Of a stretch of 42,332 nt of DNA, positions 38,459 through 42,332 are shown in pieces; positions within the stretch are counted from its first letter, which is position 1; each line of letters opens with the position of its first letter. The stretch lies in assembly GCA_016212295.1 (NCBI GenBank), contig JACRGO010000210.1, forward strand, positions 1 to 42,332, given 5' to 3'. The DNA is from Nitrospinota bacterium. Its GTDB lineage: Bacteria; Nitrospinota; Nitrospinia; JACRGO01. The notes beneath the pieces were generated by a model. The model saw only the letters and a list, made by a program, of their open reading frames with translations, ran no database searches and was not told where the DNA came from. The translations under genes were made by a program, and so were the position numbers.

Positions 38459-39799
38459 ATGAAATTCCCTGAAATAAAACCATATACCGTATCCGGACTC
38501 AACCGGAAGATAAAAAATATCCTCGAAACGGAACTTTTCTCCGTCTGGGTGGAAGGGGAGATATCCAACCTGCGCACCCCTTTTTCCGGCCACTCCTATT
38601 TTACCCTGAAGGACGAGGCGTCCCAACTGAAGGCAGTGCTCTTCAAGGGTCAAAGGGCATTTGTTCCCTTTGACCTTGAGGACGGACAGCAAGTCCTGGC
38701 CAAGGGCAGGGTCACTGTTTACGAGCCCAGGGGAGACTATCAATTCATAGTTGACTACGTGGAGCCCAAGGGATACGGCGCCTTGCAAAAGGCCTTTGAG
38801 CAATTGAAGGAGAAGCTCTCAAGGGAGGGGCTGTTCGATGAGGGCCGCAAAAGGCCCATCCCGTTCCTACCGGGAAAAATCGGCATAGTGACCTCCTCAA
38901 CGGGCGCGGCCATAAGGGACATCTTGCAGATACTGGAGCGAAGGTTTCCGGGTTTCCAGGCGTTGATCGCCCCTGTGAAGGTCCAGGGAGAAGGAGCGGC
39001 AGCGGAAATCGCCGCCGCCATCCGGGACCTGAACGCGCACGGCGAGGCGGACGTTTTGATAGTTGGCCGTGGCGGGGGATCGCTGGAAGACCTTTGGGCC
39101 TTCAACGAAGAAGTGGTGGCGCGCGCCATTTTTGAATCACGCATCCCGGTTATATCAGCAGTCGGACACGAAATCGATTTCACCATAGCGGACTTCACCG
39201 CGGATTTGAGGGCTCCGACCCCTTCCGCCGCCGCTGAGCTAGTGGTCCCGGACAAGGATGGCCTGGCGCAAACCATATCCTCCCATCGGGACGGCCTGGT
39301 CCTCGCCATAAGGCATATAATGGAGGCATACAGGGAATCACTTGAGAACATCAAGGGAAACAGAATTTTCCGGGAGCCTAAAGAAATTTTTTACGAGCCA
39401 AGACAGCGCCTGGATTATCTTGCCCTGGAATTAGAGAGAAACGCGCTGCAACTAGTGGAGGCCCAAAAGGGCCGGTTCGCTAATCTCTCGCGTTCCCTGG
39501 AATTGCTCTCACCCAGACAAAGGCTTCGCGCCCTGCGCGACCGTATCGCCGATTTTTCAAAGGCGGTCATGGAAAAAACGGGCCGGGTAATCCGGGACAA
39601 GCATGGCATGCTGGAAAAAGAGGCAAGCCGCCTGGACGCCCTAAGCCCGCTTGCGGTTCTCTCCAGGGGATTCTCCCTCTGCCGCGCGCCGGACAAAAAA
39701 ATTATCCGTGAGAGCGGGCAGGTTGAAATAGGCGACCCCGTGAGCCTCCTTCTGCATAAAGGGGAACTCCTTTGCCGGGTGGAGGGGAAAAAGAAATAA
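38459..39799 (+). CDS. xseA: Exonuclease VII large subunit
   Basis: 446 residues, as usual for XseA. The N-terminal OB-fold (about 1-100) has YTVSGLNRKIKNILE, WVEGEISNL and SGHSYFTLKDE. The catalytic domain has GIVTSSTGAAIRDILQIL, DVLIVGRGGGSLEDLWAFN, AVGHEIDFTIADFTADLRA and PTPSAAAELV, all conserved. A coiled-coil region follows, then the small C-terminal domain ending LSRGFSL. With the small subunit XseB it degrades single-stranded DNA from both ends. No xseB follows in the window, so it is encoded elsewhere. An extended -10 promoter is at 38415; the ribosome site is weak. Confidence 0.95.
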   Translation: MKFPEIKPYTVSGLNRKIKNILETELFSVWVEGEISNLRTPFSGHSYFTLKDEASQLKAVLFKGQRAFVPFDLEDGQQVLAKGRVTVYEPRGDYQFIVDYVEPKGYGALQKAFEQLKEKLSREGLFDEGRKRPIPFLPGKIGIVTSSTGAAIRDILQILERRFPGFQALIAPVKVQGEGAAAEIAAAIRDLNAHGEADVLIVGRGGGSLEDLWAFNEEVVARAIFESRIPVISAVGHEIDFTIADFTADLRAPTPSAAAELVVPDKDGLAQTISSHRDGLVLAIRHIMEAYRESLENIKGNRIFREPKEIFYEPRQRLDYLALELERNALQLVEAQKGRFANLSRSLELLSPRQRLRALRDRIADFSKAVMEKTGRVIRDKHGMLEKEASRLDALSPLAVLSRGFSLCRAPDKKIIRESGQVEIGDPVSLLLHKGELLCRVEGKKK

Positions 39800-39953
39800 A
39801 CATTCCACCTAAATTTTTCATTTAAAAAGCTTTTTCCTGCCTTCCTGGCATCCTAATATACGAATATTCATAAGGTATTACGCCCTTACAAATTTAAAAA
39901 ACATAAAAATCCATTGGTTACGCCTTTTCCTTGTAAATGTAAATGCTATCCGT

Positions 39954-40541
39954 TTATAACTCCCACCCCTTGAACACTGCTTCCAGTTCCTCCATGAATC
40001 TTTTCAGCGAATCATCAAGCTTTTTAATATTTAGCATATCCATGTGTTTTATAATCTCTTCCGCGTGTTCCATACCGCCTAGAAGCGGCGTACCGCCCGC
40101 TTTCCTAACAGCTTCACGCAAAAGGAATTTATAACGGTCTTTTTCGCATTTCTGGTCCGGCGCATCACACCCCTTGCCAAAGACCTGCTTAAAGGCCTGA
40201 GAATCTATTAAAAGCCAGCGTTCCACATGCGGATCTGGAACGGCGTGGACAAAGGGTATATGTCTGAGCTTGTCAGGAATCTTCGCGTCTATCTCGCTTC
40301 GTTTGTCGTTATGGCCTTTGCAATTGGCGTCAATGGCCGCCACAATTGCATCTGGGGAATAAGTTTGTCCACGTTCCACATTTTTCAGGTACTTTTCCAG
40401 TTCTGCAAGAGCGCGGCCCTTTCCTTGCCTGGCGCTGAGAGGCATCACCTGAACCGACCCCTTTGGCGCCAGTTTTATAATAAGGGCCTTGATCACTGCT
40501 TCATGACCGGAGTCTTCACAAAACAAGGCTATTTTACGCAT
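39954..40541 (-). CDS. TOPRIM-like (DUF4276/RloB-like) partner of the AAA ATPase
   Basis: 195 residues. The N-terminus RKIALFCEDSGHEAVIKALI has the acidic start of TOPRIM-type domains (Glu9, Glu14). A central AIVAAIDANCKG (Asp71, Asn73) corresponds to the DxD motif, with Asn in place of the second Asp. The PDPHVERWLLIDSQAF region (Glu107) is the P.hE.WLL block seen in DUF4276 and RloB families. Such small proteins are encoded next to OLD/AAA_21-type ATPases in several defence systems, where they cut nucleic acid. The start is ATG 40541, 8 bp inside the ATPase gene, with GGGGA upstream, so translation is coupled. The assignment to a TOPRIM fold is inferred from motifs; the changed DxD may reduce metal binding. 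Confidence 0.65.
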   Translation of the reverse strand: MRKIALFCEDSGHEAVIKALIIKLAPKGSVQVMPLSARQGKGRALAELEKYLKNVERGQTYSPDAIVAAIDANCKGHNDKRSEIDAKIPDKLRHIPFVHAVPDPHVERWLLIDSQAFKQVFGKGCDAPDQKCEKDRYKFLLREAVRKAGGTPLLGGMEHAEEIIKHMDMLNIKKLDDSLKRFMEELEAVFKGWEL

Positions 40542-41829
40542 CAAGGTCCCCACGTAAAATCAACTCAGATGGGCTGGGCTCTTCATCATTAAGTCCTTTC
40601 TCAATGCCGGTCTCCCGGAATAGCCCTATTTCTGTAAATTTTTCGATTTTTGTGTTCCCTTCTTTTTTCCGGCAGACATAGAGTGATGCATTATCTATTA
40701 AATCCGGCAGAATGGGAGAATGGGTTGTAACTATGATTTGAGATTTATTTCCAGCCGTATTTTTCAAGTACTCCGCGATCATTCCAATGCGGCGAGGATG
40801 TATGCCGTTTTCCGGCTCCTCAAAGCAAATAACGGATGGACTGTCCTCACCGCCGCTGATGGATAAAAGCCCAAGGACCCTCAGTGTGCCTTCGGATAGC
40901 AAACGAGAAGGAATCTTTACGCCGTTTTCAATAACGGACAATTCCACCTCGCCCGTTTTTGTGTCAATTATGGTTTCAACATTGTCTATCGCCGGAATAA
41001 TGCTGTGCAAGGCGCGTTCAATGGCCTTGAAACGCCCGTCATCCTTATTCTTTAGTGTATGCAAGTAAGCGGACAGCTCTTCGCCCATCATGCCTATATG
41101 AATGACTTCCTTTGTTGGGTTAGCCGCGCGCATCCGTTCCCGCGGTTCAAAATAAAAAAACTGCCAGTTTTCCATTTCATGTTTTAGCGCGGTCAGGTGA
41201 GGATAATGCGGTGGGTAAAGCGGCATGGAAAGAATAGTATGGTCAATGCCGATATCATAAAATGTGGGGTGAGCCTGTCCTTCCATCCGGAGACTTAATT
41301 TGTTTCCGGATTTTTCAAGAAAGGCGTTACGGCTTTCTTTTACGTCAAGATTTTTTTTAAGCGCGCAGAGTCTTTCATTTTTGACACGGAGAAATCCTTG
41401 CTTGGGCATGAGTTCCACTTCCAGATCATAGCGAAGCAGTTTTTCCTGTATGAAATTATCCTTTTTTCCATTGCCGTTTTTTGATTCCAGGCCTTTTCTC
41501 ATGCCGACAATTTCGGCGTTTACTTTATTTATAATATTTTCTGATAGTTCAACATCAACGGATAGCGTGAAACTGGCGGAGTCTTGAGAAATAATGCCTT
41601 CAATGCCGTTTTCATGAAAACTGAATGACTCAATCGGCCTGCCACGGTAAGGGGCATCAAATGCATTTTTTAGAGTCTTACTGGAGGCAATCCTGGACAA
41701 AAGCTGCATTGCATCGAGAAAATTGCTCTTACCGGCGGCATTGGATCCAAAAATGACTGAAAGTGGATTTAATTCCGTCTCAAAGTCATATAATGATTTA
41801 TAGCCGTTGATTCTAACGCGTCTTATCAT
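40534..41829 (-). CDS. OLD/AAA_21-type ATPase of a probable two-gene defence module
   Basis: 431 residues. The N-terminus IRRVRINGYKSLYDFETELN is typical of RecF/OLD-like ATPases. Walker A is GSNAAGKS (28-35), the region to about 230 is a long divergent insert, then come LLSEGTLRVLGLLSI (ABC-like signature), CFEEPENGIHP (Walker B) and VTTHSP (His switch). This is the AAA_21/AAA_15 layout shared by OLD, AriA of PARIS, RloA and similar ATPases. No nuclease domain is fused; the 195-residue TOPRIM-like protein is encoded next with overlap. A good promoter (41892-41920) and a GGGGGAAAA ribosome site are present. The pair is next to tRNA-Val, a common site for accessory genes. Sensor target and effect are unknown. 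Confidence 0.83.
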   Translation of the reverse strand: MIRRVRINGYKSLYDFETELNPLSVIFGSNAAGKSNFLDAMQLLSRIASSKTLKNAFDAPYRGRPIESFSFHENGIEGIISQDSASFTLSVDVELSENIINKVNAEIVGMRKGLESKNGNGKKDNFIQEKLLRYDLEVELMPKQGFLRVKNERLCALKKNLDVKESRNAFLEKSGNKLSLRMEGQAHPTFYDIGIDHTILSMPLYPPHYPHLTALKHEMENWQFFYFEPRERMRAANPTKEVIHIGMMGEELSAYLHTLKNKDDGRFKAIERALHSIIPAIDNVETIIDTKTGEVELSVIENGVKIPSRLLSEGTLRVLGLLSISGGEDSPSVICFEEPENGIHPRRIGMIAEYLKNTAGNKSQIIVTTHSPILPDLIDNASLYVCRKKEGNTKIEKFTEIGLFRETGIEKGLNDEEPSPSELILRGDLDA

Positions 41830-41891
41830 AGTTTTCCCCCAATGGCGCTGCTTTTCATAATTTAATCCGATTCAATATTGTTAAAGGGTGT

Positions 41892-41920
41892 ATTTTAAAT
41901 GACAAGAGCAATAATGACAA
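41892..41920 (-). promoter_or_regulatory. Promoter of the ATPase/TOPRIM-like pair
   Basis: On the minus strand TTGTCA (41915-41920) is 17 bp from TAAAAT (41892-41897), each a 5/6 match. It lies 63 bp before the ATG. A second TTGTCA overlaps the spacer. Confidence 0.6.
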
Positions 41921-42002
41921 GTGTTTTTTCAGGGCCATGGGACGCCGCGGTTTTTTTATTATTGGCGCATTGTGGACGGTCACTTTCATTTTTTTAAAAT
42001 TT

Positions 42003-42011
42003 TGGTATAAT
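42003..42011 (+). promoter_or_regulatory. Extended -10 promoter element of tRNA-Val
   Basis: TGGTATAAT (TGnTATAAT) lies 13 bp before the mature tRNA. The -35 region is AT-rich (CTTTCA at 41983-41988 at 17 bp) and weak. Confidence 0.6.
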
Positions 42012-42023
42012 GGTCTGAAAAGT

Positions 42024-42098
42024 GGGCGATTAGCTCAGCGGGAGAGCGCTGCCTTCACACGGCAGATGCCGCAGGTTCAATCCCTGCATCGCCCACCA
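42024..42098 (+). tRNA. tRNA-Val (anticodon CAC)
   Basis: 75-nt cloverleaf with encoded CCA. Acceptor GGGCGAT pairs with ATCGCCC, D arm GCTC/GAGC, anticodon stem CTGCC/GGCAG with loop TTCACAC (anticodon CAC at 42056-42058, reading GTG), T arm GCAGG/CCTGC with loop TTCAATC. Discriminator A at 42095, then CCA. Confidence 0.97.
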
Positions 42099-42197
42099 CT
42101 TTTGACATAAATATCTTTATTTTTCAATAAGTTATAAGTGTGCCGTCAAAAATACCAATGTCCGTGGGATGTCCTCGGGTTAGTTTTTTATTTTTCC

Positions 42198-42233
42198 CGT
42201 TAGCCAGTAGCTAACGCAACACTTACTACTGGC
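42198..42233 (+). promoter_or_regulatory. Two mutually exclusive hairpins before a partial gene
   Basis: CGTTAGC-CAGTA-GCTAACG (42198-42216) is a perfect 7-bp stem. GCCAGTAG (42203-42210) can instead pair with CTACTGGC (42226-42233), an 8-bp perfect stem that uses the same bases. The arrangement is that of a switch or attenuator in a leader, but no ligand class is recognised and there is no U tract after either stem. Confidence 0.35.
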
Positions 42234-42280
42234 GAAAGGTGACGTCTTCATGAATGCCTATTGAATGGGAGTAGAATATC

Positions 42281-42332
42281 GTGTCAAAAAAGGATAATCA
42301 AGTAAAACCGTCATTCAGAGACAGAGCTCCAG
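42281..42332 (+). CDS. Start of a gene running off the window
   Basis: GTG at 42281 opens a frame VSKKDNQVKPSFRDRAP to the window end, with GGGAG 11 bp upstream (42268-42272). The 17 visible residues are basic and not recognisable. The leader with alternative hairpins (42198-42233) is just upstream. Confidence 0.4.
   Translation, partial: MSKKDNQVKPSFRDRAP

Noticed and set aside
39800-39953. Search for xseB after xseA
   Set aside because: The 154-bp gap holds no frame of the required about 70-80 codons on either strand.
42024-42332. Integrated element with attachment site at tRNA-Val
   Set aside because: No direct repeat of the tRNA 3' end and no integrase gene is visible in the window.

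Overview
The window looks like chromosome of a Gram-negative, probably uncultured bacterium of about 50% GC. Core genes are complete and ordinary (Uup-type ABC-F ATPase, class II aldolase, SUF Fe-S assembly operon, agmatinase family enzyme, XseA, tRNA-Val). Several proteins carry export signals, and two-component and cyclic-di-GMP signalling genes are abundant. The mix (SufU-type scaffold, B12-binding radical SAM protein with a DUF4080-like tail, MinD/FlhG-like ATPase beside a RodZ-like HTH protein, TPR/GT-C membrane proteins, very many intergenic palindromes) suggests Nitrospirota, Nitrospinota or a Desulfobacterota-like lineage. That placement is inference; no rRNA is present.

Layout. 1-1400: end of a palindromic element, a small coiled-coil membrane protein with an internal 33-bp tandem repeat, and a frameshifted relic of a secreted FISUMP-like protein. 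1399-8330: uup, a rhomboid protease, a repeat-packed kilobase with a small ywbE gene, fructose-bisphosphate aldolase and a radical SAM protein. 8598-10782: two secreted proteins of unknown role, the first with Ig-like (Big_2) domains. 10988-21064: a minus-strand signalling block of about 10 kb: REC-PAS-GGDEF (frameshifted), a secreted NTF2/SnoaL-like protein, REC-GAF-PAS-PAS, REC-PAS, a full hybrid-free histidine kinase, a single-domain REC and a REC-HisKA protein without ATPase. A REC-DUF3391-free HD-GYP protein (22887-23876) follows to the right, so a phosphorelay feeding c-di-GMP turnover is plausible.

21492-22870 is a gene graveyard: pieces of a DUF255/thioredoxin-like protein, of aconitase and of metE, separated by two repeat elements. 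23954-29407 is the minus-strand sufB-C-D-S-U operon. 29540-31180 holds a small Cys-containing exported protein, an unlisted 35-residue membrane peptide and a methyltransferase. 31376-35421 is a translationally coupled pair of multi-pass TPR proteins (TMTC-like), then an agmatinase/arginase family enzyme, a RodZ-like HTH protein overlapping a MinD/FlhG-like ATPase, and xseA. 39954-41829 is an overlapping pair of an OLD/AAA_21-type ATPase and a small TOPRIM-like protein with its own good promoter, beside tRNA-Val(CAC). This is the best candidate for a defence-type system.

The most unusual property of the window is its repeat content. I count at least ten families of palindromic, non-coding interspersed elements. 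Some have clear terminal inverted repeats and target duplications (family A, 3 bp; nested element H, 8 bp). Several supply the stop codon or last residues of the gene they abut, one palindrome sits in frame inside a coding region, and two families share the same terminal sequence. No transposase is present, so they would have to be moved in trans.
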